Shown: one piece after another, positions 26,271 through 34,372 of the stretch
How the letters are laid out: every line of letters begins with the position of its first letter
Numbering within the stretch: position 1 is the stretch's first letter
Assembly (NCBI GenBank): GCA_017543595.1
Contig: JAFYFU010000097.1
Location: 1 to 55,706 of the forward strand
Length of the DNA stretch: 55,706 nt
Origin: Ruminococcus sp.
Lineage (GTDB): Bacteria > Bacillota > Clostridia > Oscillospirales > Ruminococcaceae
Reading direction: 5' to 3'
Position numbers and translations under genes: made by a program
The notes under the pieces: model-generated
What the model was told of the DNA's origin: nothing
What the model saw: only the letters and a program-made list of their open reading frames with translations
Database searches by the model: none

Positions 26271-28307
26271 TTATCCTGTTATATCTTTGTCAAAAAGGCG
26301 CAGGGTATCGACACGCAAAGAATGGTTTTCGGGATTTTTCAGTTCGGGGTCGTCACGGAGAATCTCCTCCGCACAAATCTTTGCTTTTTCCATGAGTTCG
26401 GCATTGCAAGCGATATCGGCAATTTTAAGGGGCGGAAGTCCGTGCTGTGCGCTCCCGAAAAAATCTCCCGGACCTCTCATTTTCAAATCTTCCTCGGATA
26501 TTTTAAAGCCGTCAGCCGTTGAGGACATAATTTTCATGCGTTTTATGCAGTCATCGGAATTATTGTCCGTTATGAGTATGCAGGTGCTTTCAAATTCTCC
26601 ACGCCCCACACGCCCTCTTAACTGGTGCAACTGTGAAAGTCCGAATCTTTCGGCATTTTCTATAACCATAACTGCCGCATTGGGAACATCTACACCGACT
26701 TCAACGACAGTTGTGCAGATAAGAGCCTTGATTTCGCCGTCACGGAATTTTTTCATTACTTCTTCTTTTTCGGAGGATTTCATTTTTCCGTGGAGAAGGG
26801 CTGTCGTATAGCCTTTAAGGTCTTGTTTTTCGGCATTTTCGGCATAGGATTTAATGGCAAACAAATCGCTTTCGCTGTCCTCAATCATGGGGCATACAAC
26901 ATAAGCCTGCCTGCCCTCGTCAAGTCTTTCACGGACGAAATTAAATGCACGGTGGCGGAGTTTTCCTGTCACGGCATAAGTTTTAACGGGCTTTCTGCCT
27001 TTCGGCATCTGAGTTATTACCGATATATCCAAATCACCGTAGATAATCAAAGCAAGGGTTCTCGGAATGGGAGTTGCAGACATTACAAGCTTATGCGGAG
27101 AATCTCCCTTTTCGGCAAGCGCAGTTCTCTGATTCACACCGAAACGGTGCTGTTCATCTGTTATTACAAGCGCAAGATTTTTGTATTCAACATCTTTCTG
27201 TATTACGGCATGAGTTCCGACAATTACATCTATTTCCCCCGAAAGTATCTTTTCGCAGAGGATTTTTTTATTTTTCGCAGTCAGCGAACCCGTAAGCAGA
27301 CAGGTTTTAAGACCGAACGGTTCAAGGAATCCCGAAAGCGTTTTGTAATGCTGTATGGCAAGAATTTCGGTAGGTGCCATAAGTGCCGACTGCAAACCGT
27401 TTTTCGCCGTGAAATAACAGGCTGCGGCTGCAACAGCGGTTTTTCCGCTTCCTACATCGCCCTGCAAAAGTCTGTTCATGGGAATATTTCTGCACAAATC
27501 ACAAAGTATTTCCTTTACGGCTTCGTTCTGTCCGTCCGTGAGTTCAAAAGGCAGACCGTTAAAAAATTCCTTGATTTCTGTTTTTTCGTCCATTTTAAAG
27601 GCTGTGCTTCTGCGTGTGCGTGTTCTCATAACGGACATTCCGAGCTGTAATTTCAGAAGTTCATCAAAGGCAAGCCTTTCCCTTGCAAGCTGTGCGGTTT
27701 CGGGACTTTCGGGAAAATGAATATGTTCAAGTGCCTTCATAAGAGGCATTAATTTATATTTTGTCATAATATTTTCCGAAAGCGTTTCAAAAGGTTCGGA
27801 CTTCATAATATTTACAGCCTGACGCATATTTGTTCTTATCATTACAGACGTAAGCCCCTGAGTGAGTTTATATACGGGCTGAATCATATTTATATCATTT
27901 TCCTGTATATATACGGGGGAATGTATTTCCCTGCTGACATAGCCGTCCGTAACTTTTCCGTACATATAATAAGTTTCTCCCTCTTTAAGGGCATGAAAAG
28001 CATATACGTTGTTGAACATAACTATAATTATATTGTCTGTGCCGTCTGTTGCAACGGCTTTGCAGACAACAAGCTTGCTTCTTACCGCTTTCGGAGTAGT
28101 TTTCCTTGTGACAGTCAGTTTAAGAAAACAAAATTCATCGGGGTCTGCCTGTGCTATGGGAATATATTTTCCGAAATCCATATAAGAGCGTGGAAAATGA
28201 TATATAAGTTCATAAGGGGTATTTATACCGAGTTTGCGGTATTTTTCACCTCTTGCCTTTCCAACGCCTTTAAGATATTCTATTTCACTGAATAAATTAG
28301 CTGCCAT
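26271..28307 (-). CDS. recG: ATP-dependent DNA helicase RecG
   Basis: 678 residues, the family's normal length. It reverses stalled replication forks and moves Holliday junctions. The N-terminal wedge/OB domain includes YLKGVGKARGEKYRKLGI and PYELIYHFPRSY. Helicase motifs are GDVGSGKT (283-290), DEQHRFGV (384-391), SATPIPRTL, TTVVEVGVDVPNA and QLHQLRGRVGRG, in order. It has its own strong promoter. The downstream operon starts independently, so recG looks monocistronic. Confidence 0.97.
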   Translation of the reverse strand: MAANLFSEIEYLKGVGKARGEKYRKLGINTPYELIYHFPRSYMDFGKYIPIAQADPDEFCFLKLTVTRKTTPKAVRSKLVVCKAVATDGTDNIIIVMFNNVYAFHALKEGETYYMYGKVTDGYVSREIHSPVYIQENDINMIQPVYKLTQGLTSVMIRTNMRQAVNIMKSEPFETLSENIMTKYKLMPLMKALEHIHFPESPETAQLARERLAFDELLKLQLGMSVMRTRTRRSTAFKMDEKTEIKEFFNGLPFELTDGQNEAVKEILCDLCRNIPMNRLLQGDVGSGKTAVAAAACYFTAKNGLQSALMAPTEILAIQHYKTLSGFLEPFGLKTCLLTGSLTAKNKKILCEKILSGEIDVIVGTHAVIQKDVEYKNLALVITDEQHRFGVNQRTALAEKGDSPHKLVMSATPIPRTLALIIYGDLDISVITQMPKGRKPVKTYAVTGKLRHRAFNFVRERLDEGRQAYVVCPMIEDSESDLFAIKSYAENAEKQDLKGYTTALLHGKMKSSEKEEVMKKFRDGEIKALICTTVVEVGVDVPNAAVMVIENAERFGLSQLHQLRGRVGRGEFESTCILITDNNSDDCIKRMKIMSSTADGFKISEEDLKMRGPGDFFGSAQHGLPPLKIADIACNAELMEKAKICAEEILRDDPELKNPENHSLRVDTLRLFDKDITG

Positions 28308-28337
28308 TGTCTCACTTCTCTCATAAAGTATATTATT

Positions 28338-28366
28338 ATTATAAATAGAATTATTGTTTCTGTCAA
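28338..28366 (-). promoter_or_regulatory. recG promoter
   Basis: On the minus strand a perfect TTGACA (28366-28361), a 17-base spacer and a perfect TATAAT (28343-28338) lie about 30 bases before the start codon. It is divergent from the yaaO promoter 31 bases away. Confidence 0.82.
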
Positions 28367-28396
28367 GCGTTTAATATTTTTCCTTTAATTATTCTA

Positions 28397-28425
28397 TTGA
28401 CAAATCCGTGAATTATATCTATAAT
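28397..28425 (+). promoter_or_regulatory. Promoter of the yaaO-like gene
   Basis: Perfect TTGACA (28397-28402), 17-base spacer, perfect TATAAT (28420-28425). The predicted start near 28432 leaves only a short leader before the ribosome site AGGGGG at 28453-28458, which supports translation from 28466 rather than from the distant ATG at 28529. Confidence 0.82.
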
Positions 28426-28465
28426 TTTATTATAACAATATAAATTATTCTCAGGGGGAATTGGT

Positions 28466-29779
28466 ATAAATACGCCTATATATGATTTTCTTTTAAAATA
28501 TTCATCATCTGATATTCTCCGCTGTCATATGCCGGGACATAAGGGAAAATTTCAGGATTTGAAAAATATCTGCAATATTGACATTACGGAAATAAAAGGC
28601 GCAGACAGCCTTTTTGAAGCCGACGGAATAATTTTACAGAGCGAAAAAAATATGTCAGGGCTTTATAATACTGCGGGGAGTTTCTATTCCGCAGGCGGTT
28701 CAACTCTCTGTATTCAGGCTATGCTTGCGGCTATGAAATTTGAAAACAGAAAAATTATAGCCGTCCGAAATGTTCACCGTGCATTTTTAAATGCCGTTGC
28801 TTTGCTCAACCTTGATGTTATATGGCTTATGCCCGAATATAAATGCGGACTGCTTTCGGGAGAAATAAACATTGACGAGACAGAAAATTTACTGAAAAAA
28901 TATCCCTCATCATGCCTTTATGTAACATCTCCCGACTATACGGGAAAAACCGCAGATATTAAATTATTATCGGAAATCTGCCATAAATATGACAGTGTGC
29001 TTATTGTTGACAATGCACACGGGGCGCACCTGCATTTTCTCCCCGAAAGTATTCACCCGATATATCTTGGGGCGGATATTTGCTGTGATTCAGCACATAA
29101 AATGCTTCCTGCACTGACAGGGGCGGCAGTCCTGCATACATCATCTGAAAAATATGCAAAAGTCCTGAAACAGTATATGAGCATTTTCGCCTCAACAAGC
29201 CCGTCATATCTGATTATGGCATCTCTTGACCTGTGCAACAAATATATATCCGAAAATATCAGGGAGGATATAAAGAATAATCTTACATTTATAAAAGATT
29301 TTAAAAATAAGAGGAATGTTAAATTCGCTGACGGTGAACCTTTTCATATAACGCTGAAAGCCTCAGAATCAGGGTACAACGGAAATCAAATCGCCGAATA
29401 TATGCGTATTAACGGCGTTGAATGTGAGTATTCCGATAATGATATTGTAATATTTCTAATGTCTCCGCTTAATGAAATTGAAGATTACAAAAAGCTTTCG
29501 GAATGTTTAAACAAAAGTTTAACATCTGCTGAAAAACATGAAATAATATCCCCCGAATTTTCAATGCACCTCCCGAAAAAAGCTTTGTCAGTGAGAAAAG
29601 CCGTATTCTCGGAATCTGAGGAAATACCTGTTGAAAACTCCCTCGGAAGAATTTGTGCGTCCGTGAAAGTTCCCTGTCCGCCTGCTGTGCCGATTGTCGC
29701 AAGCGGTGAAATTATAGACGAATCCTGCATAAATATTTTCAAAAAGTATGGCATTTCTTCCGTAATTGTGGTAAAATAA
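28466..29779 (+). CDS. PLP-dependent Orn/Lys/Arg decarboxylase family protein (YaaO-like), apparent ATA start
   Basis: 437 residues if started at ATA 28466; the first ATG (28529) would cut off a conserved N-terminus. The frame upstream of that ATG encodes NTPIYDFLLKYSSSDILRCH and then MPGHKG, exactly the opening of this family. The frame is closed by TAA at 28433-28435 and holds no ATG, GTG or TTG before 28529. AGGGGG lies 7 bases before the ATA. The PLP lysine is in CDSAHKMLPALTGAA. Members decarboxylate basic amino acids to polyamine precursors; substrate choice cannot be read here. In Bacillus, yaaO sits near tmk-holB-yaaT, matching holB and ricT downstream. Confidence 0.85.
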   Translation: MNTPIYDFLLKYSSSDILRCHMPGHKGKFQDLKNICNIDITEIKGADSLFEADGIILQSEKNMSGLYNTAGSFYSAGGSTLCIQAMLAAMKFENRKIIAVRNVHRAFLNAVALLNLDVIWLMPEYKCGLLSGEINIDETENLLKKYPSSCLYVTSPDYTGKTADIKLLSEICHKYDSVLIVDNAHGAHLHFLPESIHPIYLGADICCDSAHKMLPALTGAAVLHTSSEKYAKVLKQYMSIFASTSPSYLIMASLDLCNKYISENIREDIKNNLTFIKDFKNKRNVKFADGEPFHITLKASESGYNGNQIAEYMRINGVECEYSDNDIVIFLMSPLNEIEDYKKLSECLNKSLTSAEKHEIISPEFSMHLPKKALSVRKAVFSESEEIPVENSLGRICASVKVPCPPAVPIVASGEIIDESCINIFKKYGISSVIVVK

Positions 29780-29786
29780 TAAGAGC

Positions 29787-29804
29787 CGCTGTTTTTCAAC
29801 AGCG
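29787..29804. terminator. Convergent hairpin between the yaaO-like gene and the small XRE gene
   Basis: CGCTGTT TTTC AACAGCG forms a 7-bp stem. On the minus strand it is followed by GCTCTTATTATTTT, a weak T-run, so it more likely ends the XRE/DUF2975 transcript. Confidence 0.55.
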
Positions 29805-29814
29805 ACCCTGCGGA

Positions 29815-30027
29815 TTATTCGTCATCATTGATATATTCAAGTATATCCCCCGGCTGACAGCTTAAAGCCTTGCATATTGCATTTAATGTTGAAAAGCGTA
29901 TTGCACTGACCTTTCCTGTTTTCAGCTTTGATAAGTTTACATTACTGACACCCACACGTTCGCTGAGTTCATTAAGGCTTATTTTTCTGTCTGCCATAAC
30001 ACGGTCAAGTCTTAAAATTATTGACAT
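29815..30027 (-). CDS. Small Cro/CI-type regulator paired with DUF2975 protein
   Basis: 70 residues from ATG 30025-30027, with AAGGAGTGA upstream; a longer open frame to 30237 is only the other strand position of the upstream gene. Nearly the whole protein is one helix-turn-helix (ISLNELSERVGVSNVNLSKL, then KTGKVSAIRFSTLNAICKAL), ending DILEYI. It matches the YozG-like regulators that occur directly behind DUF2975 membrane proteins. It is 11 bases from the DUF2975 gene. It likely binds the 21-bp-spaced motif array upstream of the pair. Confidence 0.9.
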   Translation of the reverse strand: MSIILRLDRVMADRKISLNELSERVGVSNVNLSKLKTGKVSAIRFSTLNAICKALSCQPGDILEYINDDE

Positions 30028-30038
30028 ATAATCACTCC

Positions 30039-30710
30039 TTATAAAGTTTCGTCCGACTGCTGTTGAAGCTGTATGCCGTATGCGAATATATTTATTACCA
30101 TGATGATGACCAGTACAAGAAGTGCCATTGAAAGAAGTGAACCGTTTGCAACTCCGCCGATTACTGCAAGAGGTATAAGTGAATAGCCGAATTTTTTCAT
30201 CTTGTTTATTATTTCCTCTGTGAAAGGTGTTTCGCATTTTTCAATAGCCTTTGCAAGTGATGCGGCAAATCCGAAAACTATTGCCATACATATAACTTCA
30301 AGCATTGCCGATACTGTTTCAAATGTAATTTCCTTTATTATTTCATCTTTGCTTAACTGTGAGAAATCGCCTTTGAGATTTATTTCAGCCTTGTTTTCAT
30401 CAATTTCAACTATCTCATAATCAAGGGAGATAAAATCGTCAATTTTGATTTTGTCATTTTCAATAACGCCCTCAGCGTTCATGATATCTTCCGCATTTCC
30501 CTCGTTTATGGGCATACCGCTGAAATCCATTTCAATTTTTGCGTCTGCGTTGCCTGTGATTCTGATTCTGTCGGTAGGTATCATTCTTACGAATACCAGC
30601 GTACCCAAAAGGCATACTGCACCGATTATGCAGAATACCATAGCGATTCTGCTGATTATTCTGCAAGCCTTGCCCAAACCGTTGATTGTTTTAATATTTT
30701 TGTTCTCCAT
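30039..30710 (-). CDS. DUF2975-like membrane protein
   Basis: 223 residues from ATG 30710 with GGAGG upstream. Helices: about 18-40 (IISRIAMVFCIIGAVCLLGT), 130-155, 172-190 and 195-215. An extracellular domain of about 90 residues lies between the first two. It ends FAYGIQLQQQSDETL, the typical DUF2975 ending (F-x-Y-G-x-x-LQ-x-E/Q-x-D-x-T). Function is unknown; the constant pairing with a small XRE regulator resembles systems where the membrane protein antagonises or senses for the regulator, which is inference. Confidence 0.87.
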   Translation of the reverse strand: MENKNIKTINGLGKACRIISRIAMVFCIIGAVCLLGTLVFVRMIPTDRIRITGNADAKIEMDFSGMPINEGNAEDIMNAEGVIENDKIKIDDFISLDYEIVEIDENKAEINLKGDFSQLSKDEIIKEITFETVSAMLEVICMAIVFGFAASLAKAIEKCETPFTEEIINKMKKFGYSLIPLAVIGGVANGSLLSMALLVLVIIMVINIFAYGIQLQQQSDETL

Positions 30711-30752
30711 AATTAATTCCTCCGTTGAGTATTTTTTCCTTTCGGCAATTAT

Positions 30753-30781
30753 ATGATAGCACATAAATTTACGTTTGTCAA
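30753..30781 (-). promoter_or_regulatory. Promoter of the DUF2975-XRE operon
   Basis: On the minus strand TTGACA (30781-30776), 17-base spacer, TATCAT (30758-30753). Its -35 box overlaps the first element of the 21-bp-spaced repeat array, so a protein on the array would block it. Confidence 0.75.
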
Positions 30782-30890
30782 TAGTTTTTTATCGAATAAC
30801 ATTAAATTTTATACGTTTGCACATAAATAATTATCGTTTTGCATATTCTGCCTGTGCAGTTTTGACAACAAATATTTATCGTTAAACATT
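30766..30890 (+). repeat. Array of degenerate TTATCGTTT-CAT elements spaced exactly 21 bp
   Basis: The core CG falls at 30772, 30793, 30814 and 30835, that is 21 bp apart each time; a fifth lies at 30880. Elements: TTTACGTTTGTCA, TTATCGAATAACAT, TATACGTTTGCACAT, TTATCGTTTTGCAT and TTATCGTTAAACAT. Two helical turns between sites means all face one side of the DNA, as for cooperative repressor binding. They fill the 220-base gap between the DUF2975 gene and holB and overlap the DUF2975 promoter. Confidence 0.65.
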
Positions 30891-30931
30891 AAAAAATCAA
30901 TCAGAAACATAAAATATATAAGGTGAACAAC

Positions 30932-31917
30932 ATGAATAAGATTTACGGAAACAAAATTCTGCTTTCCACCCTGAAAAATATGATTAAAAATAACCATACG
31001 GCAAATTCCGTTATAATTTTCGGAGAAAAAGGGAGCGGAAAAAAATTAATTGCTGACTACTATGCAAATATGCTCCTCTGCGAAAATCCTGCGGACGGCT
31101 GTCCCTCGGTGTGTGTTCCTCATGCAGAAATTTTTCAAACGGAAATCACCCCGATGTGAAATATGTCGAAACAAGCGGAAAACTCGAAGGCTATTCCGTG
31201 GATACAATAAGGGATATAATAAGTGATGCCTTCATAAAGCCAAATAACAGGACAGGCAGAAAAATTTATATTTTCCGTGACTGCAACAATATGGATTCAA
31301 GACCGCAGAATATGCTGCTTAAACTCGTTGAAGAACCCCCCGAATATGCTTTCTTTATATTCACTGCGGAGTCAAAATATGAATTTCTGCCGACAATTTT
31401 ATCAAGATGTATCTGCCTGACAACATCGCCGTGTACCGAAGAAGAAGTTAAAAATGCCCTTGTCGGATACGGTTTTCCTGACGGAGAAATAAATTCCGCC
31501 GTTAAATCTTTTCACGGAAATACGGGTATGTGCATTGATTATATCACAGATGATAACCTGCGGAAACAAGTTGATTTGACAAAACTAATCTGTAATAGTA
31601 TAATAAGAAAAGATGAATATACTCTCAATTCTGCATTGTATTCAGTCGGAAGCGACAGGAAAAATATTCTTTCGGTTCTTTCAATGCTTGATAAAATCAT
31701 GAGAGACTGTGCCGTCCTGAAATGCGACAAAAATGCGGAGAATATAGGCTGCTGCCGTGAAAGTGCGGAAAGGCTTTCGCTTATGCTTACCGCAAATCAG
31801 GCGGAAAAAATTCACAGAAATATAGAAAATGCACGAAATGCACTGAGATTCAATATAAATGCACCGTTGCTTCTCTCTGCGCTTTGTGCGGAAATTATTG
31901 ATACTGCAAGGAGCTGA
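30932..31917 (+). pseudogene. holB: DNA polymerase III delta' subunit, one-base frameshift in the zinc module
   Basis: ATG 30932 is preceded by AAGGTG. The first frame gives IYGNKILLSTLKNMIKNNHT, Walker A FGEKGSGKK and YYANMLLCENPADG, then runs out of frame. The second frame takes over with CSSCRNFSNGNHPDVKYV and continues through VDTIRDIISDAFIKP, IFRDCNNMDSRPQNMLLKLV and EEPPEYAFFIF to the stop at 31917. The gene length (986 bases) is one short of a multiple of three. Adding one G between 31106 and 31107 would read PCGVCSSC, the normal zinc-binding sequence, and restores one continuous protein. HolB is part of the clamp loader and essential, so either the base is missing in error or the cell makes do otherwise. 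Confidence 0.88.
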
Positions 31918-31919
31918 AT

Positions 31920-32786
31920 ATGAAAGAAATAGTTGGAATACGCTTTAAAAGCGTGGGAAAAATATATTATTTCTCCCCCGAAGATATACAGGCAAAAGTC
32001 GGAGATATGGCTATTGTCGAAACAGTAAGAGGAATTGAATGTGGTGAAGTCGTTATCGCAAACAGGGAAATTGACGACAGTCAGTTTAATTCCCCTCTCA
32101 AACCCATAATAAGACTCGCTGACGAAAAAGATTTGGAAAACGTCAGAAAAAACAAACAGCGTGAAAAAGAGGCTTTTAAAATCTGTGAGGAAAAAATCCG
32201 CTCACGCAAACTTAAAATGAATCTTGTTGACGTTGAATGTACTTTTGACAATAACAAGCTTTTGTTTTACTTTACTGCGGAAAGCCGTGTCGATTTCCGT
32301 GAACTTGTAAAAGACCTGGCATCTGTTTTCAGGACAAGAATAGAATTAAGACAGATAGGTGTAAGAGATGAGGCAAAAGTCCTCGGCGGTCTCGGAATCT
32401 GCGGACGGGAATTTTGCTGTAAAAGCTATATGGGAGATTTCCAGCCCGTATCAATAAAAATGGCAAAGGAACAGGGACTTTCACTCAATCCCACCAAAAT
32501 TTCGGGAACTTGCGGAAGGCTTATGTGCTGTCTTAAAAATGAACAGAACGCTTATGAGGCTCTCTTAAAGATAACTCCCAAAGTAGGTGCTATCGTTGTA
32601 ACCCCTGACGGCGTAAAGGGCAAAGTTGAGGATTCAAACCTCATAACAGGAAAACTCCGCATTAAAACCGAAAAATCAGAAGTCCCCGTTACCCTCGACA
32701 GAAGTGAAGTAAAACTCCTCAAAGATGCCGAAATAAAAGTAAACCGTGAGGAACTTAAAGCACTCAAAAAACTTGAGGACAAATAA
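31920..32786 (+). CDS. ricT: PSP1-domain protein RicT/YaaT
   Basis: 288 residues, starting 2 bases after holB. The PSP1 core is clear: VGDMAIVETVRGIECGEVVI, FYFTAESRVDFRELVKDLAS, and the cysteine-rich GLGICGREFCCKSYMGDF and SGTCGRLMCCLKNEQNAY. Those cysteines form the [4Fe-4S] sites of the RicAFT complex that, in Bacillus, partners RNase Y in mRNA maturation and affects sporulation and competence. Neighbourhood holB-ricT is the standard Firmicute arrangement. RicA and RicF are not in the window. Confidence 0.95.
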   Translation: MKEIVGIRFKSVGKIYYFSPEDIQAKVGDMAIVETVRGIECGEVVIANREIDDSQFNSPLKPIIRLADEKDLENVRKNKQREKEAFKICEEKIRSRKLKMNLVDVECTFDNNKLLFYFTAESRVDFRELVKDLASVFRTRIELRQIGVRDEAKVLGGLGICGREFCCKSYMGDFQPVSIKMAKEQGLSLNPTKISGTCGRLMCCLKNEQNAYEALLKITPKVGAIVVTPDGVKGKVEDSNLITGKLRIKTEKSEVPVTLDRSEVKLLKDAEIKVNREELKALKKLEDK

Positions 32787-32787
32787 T

Positions 32788-33405
32788 ATGAAAATTAATT
32801 ATGCAAAAATTCTTGATGATAAAATCGAAGAATTAAAAAAATCAGGCGAAAAGCCTGTATTGCTTCTTCATGCCTGCTGTGCGCCCTGTTCAAGCCATAC
32901 CCTGACTGTACTGCATGAGTATTTTGATGTAATATTATACTTCTTCAATCCGAATATCTCCCCCGAAGAAGAATATATTTACCGCCTTAACGAATTAAAA
33001 AGGCTTGTTTCCGAAATGAATATGAATATAGATGTGATAAGTGAAGAATATGACCCTGAGCCTTTCTATGAACTCGCAAAGGGTCTTGAAAATCTCCCCG
33101 AAAGAAGCGAAAGATGCAGAAAATGTATAACCTACCGACTGAGAAAAACTGCGGGAAAAGCTAAAAGTATCGGTGCGGATATGTTTACCACCACTCTCAC
33201 AATAAGCCCGCACAAAGACTGTCAGTTTATAAATCAGTGCGGAAAGAATATATCTGAAATATACGGCGTTGAATATCTTTATTCCGATTTCAAAAAGCAT
33301 GACGGATATAAACATTCTATCGAACTCTCAAAGGAATATAACCTGTACAGACAGAATTACTGCGGCTGTATATACAGCAAGGAGAATAATAATAAACATG
33401 GGTAA
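32788..33405 (+). CDS. queH: Epoxyqueuosine reductase QueH
   Basis: 205 residues from ATG 32788 (GAGG upstream); a longer frame begins inside ricT. QueH (formerly DUF208) converts epoxyqueuosine to queuosine in tRNA. Seen: LLLHACCAPCSSHTL with Cys30, Cys31 and Cys34; ERCRKCITYRLRKTA in the middle; FTTTLTISPHKDC; and the C-terminal YCGCIYS. This is the full iron-sulfur and metal ligand set of the family. It starts 1 base after ricT and overlaps the next gene by 8 bases, so it belongs to the holB operon. Confidence 0.94.
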   Translation: MKINYAKILDDKIEELKKSGEKPVLLLHACCAPCSSHTLTVLHEYFDVILYFFNPNISPEEEYIYRLNELKRLVSEMNMNIDVISEEYDPEPFYELAKGLENLPERSERCRKCITYRLRKTAGKAKSIGADMFTTTLTISPHKDCQFINQCGKNISEIYGVEYLYSDFKKHDGYKHSIELSKEYNLYRQNYCGCIYSKENNNKHG

Positions 33406-33886
33406 AGAATTAAAAACCAACGCTATGCGTTTTCTCGACAAAAATAAAATAGACTATGAAATAAAAGTTTATCAATGCGATGAGTTTATTGACGGAATAA
33501 CCGTTGCAAATGCTCTTGGTCAGCCATTGGAAGAAACTTTCAAAACTCTTGTCGCAAAAGGAAAATCAGGAAATTATTACTGTTTCCTGATACCTGTCGC
33601 CCTCGAACTCGATTTGAAAAAAGCCGCTAAAAGCGTGGAAGAAAAATCTGTGGAACTGATTCATGTGAAAGATATAAACAAAATCACAGGCTATGTGCGT
33701 GGGGGCTGTACTCCCATAGGCATGAAAAAACAGTTTATGACAGTTGTTCATAATTCCGCTGAAAATCTGCCTTTGTTCTACATAAGCGGCGGAAGAATCG
33801 GCACACAGATAAGGCTTTCCCCTCAGAAGCTTATCAGTGCAATAAGAGGCAAATTTAATAATATTATTTTAATACAAGGTGAATAA
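33398..33886 (+). CDS. ybaK: Aminoacyl-tRNA deacylase, YbaK/EbsC family
   Basis: 163 residues from ATG 33398, with AAGGAGAATAAT upstream and an 8-base overlap with queH. YbaK-type editing enzymes hydrolyse mischarged Cys-tRNA-Pro. The fold's conserved parts are FLDKNKIDYEIKVYQ, FKTLVAKGKSGNYYCFLIP, KAAKSVEEKSVELI, GYVRGGCTPIGMKKQF and ISGGRIGTQIRLSPQKLI. Length and motifs are normal. Transcribed with holB, ricT and queH. Confidence 0.93.
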   Translation: MGKELKTNAMRFLDKNKIDYEIKVYQCDEFIDGITVANALGQPLEETFKTLVAKGKSGNYYCFLIPVALELDLKKAAKSVEEKSVELIHVKDINKITGYVRGGCTPIGMKKQFMTVVHNSAENLPLFYISGGRIGTQIRLSPQKLISAIRGKFNNIILIQGE

Positions 33887-33887
33887 A

Positions 33888-34211
33888 ATGGATTATTCAA
33901 TGCTGAGACAAATTCTTATGACATATAACTGGAACGGCGGTTTTGAGATACCCAAACGCATACTCTGCGAACCTGCCTGCGACCTTGCGCTTGCTATGGA
34001 GATATTTTATCTTTGTGACGGCTACGGTTATTTTCTCAACAGCAACTCAGGCTCAAAAGAATGGCTTGATTTTATAAGCAGACTCTATGGTGATATAATT
34101 GTCGGAAAATATCACGAATCCGAAAATCACTATGAAATACCGCTGACAGAATCACAGAAATTAAAAATGAAAGAAAACAAAATACCTAAGATATTTCTTG
34201 AAGATATATAA
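33888..34211 (+). CDS. DUF4274-like protein
   Basis: 107 residues from ATG 33888 (AAGGTG upstream); a GTG at 33879 sits inside that ribosome site. The sequence MTYNWNGGFEIPKRILCEPA followed by CDLALAMEIFYLCDGYGYF matches DUF4274, a small soluble family often compared with immunity-type proteins. No catalytic motif is visible. It begins one base after the ybaK stop and is the last gene of the holB operon. No convincing T-rich terminator follows; only the stem at 34215-34250. Confidence 0.78.
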   Translation: MDYSMLRQILMTYNWNGGFEIPKRILCEPACDLALAMEIFYLCDGYGYFLNSNSGSKEWLDFISRLYGDIIVGKYHESENHYEIPLTESQKLKMKENKIPKIFLEDI

Positions 34212-34367
34212 ACAGAACAATGCCGCAAGCTCTTGCCTGCGGCTATGTTCTTGAAAAGGTGTGGTATATGTAACGCCCGGAGGTACAGGGGCGCAGAAAC
34301 GGTTTTAAACAGCATACACTTCGGGAACTTTCCCCATTCCCCGAAATATTTTTCTCTCTCTGCTGTA
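34212..34367 (-). ncRNA. Candidate structured small RNA, family unknown
   Basis: A promoter (34401-34373) on the minus strand predicts a transcript starting near 34366. Read leftward it holds ACAGCA...TGCTGT (34366-34361 with 34314-34309) enclosing TTCGGG...CCCGAA (34345-34320). Next come CGCCC...GGGCG (34293-34274) and a strong final hairpin, GAACA..GCCGCA...TGCGGC..TGTTC (34250-34215), followed by the weak T-run TGTTTATATAT. No open frame longer than a few residues and no ribosome site are present. I found no SRP, tmRNA, RNase P, T-box or common riboswitch core. A 6S-like RNA is conceivable but not shown. Confidence 0.5.
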
Positions 34368-34372
34368 ATTAT

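Noticed and set aside
26790-27650. Long open frame antisense to recG
   Set aside because: It is a mirror of the strongly biased recG codons, has no ribosome site and no family resemblance. The same applies to long antisense frames across cysS, polA, rimO, recA and the response-regulator and lipoprotein genes.
30766-30890. CRISPR-like array
   Set aside because: Repeats are about 14 bp, degenerate, with 7-bp gaps and no cas genes; operator sites explain them better.
31060-31140. Programmed ribosomal frameshift in holB
   Set aside because: No X-XXY-YYZ heptamer or downstream stem was found at the shift. Adding a single base gives the exact canonical zinc motif, which fits a deletion better.
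34212-34367. SRP RNA, tmRNA, T-box or known riboswitch
   Set aside because: None of the required conserved cores (GGAAGGAAGC-type loop, tRNA-like ends, TGGCACCGCG-type element) is present. Left as an unclassified candidate.
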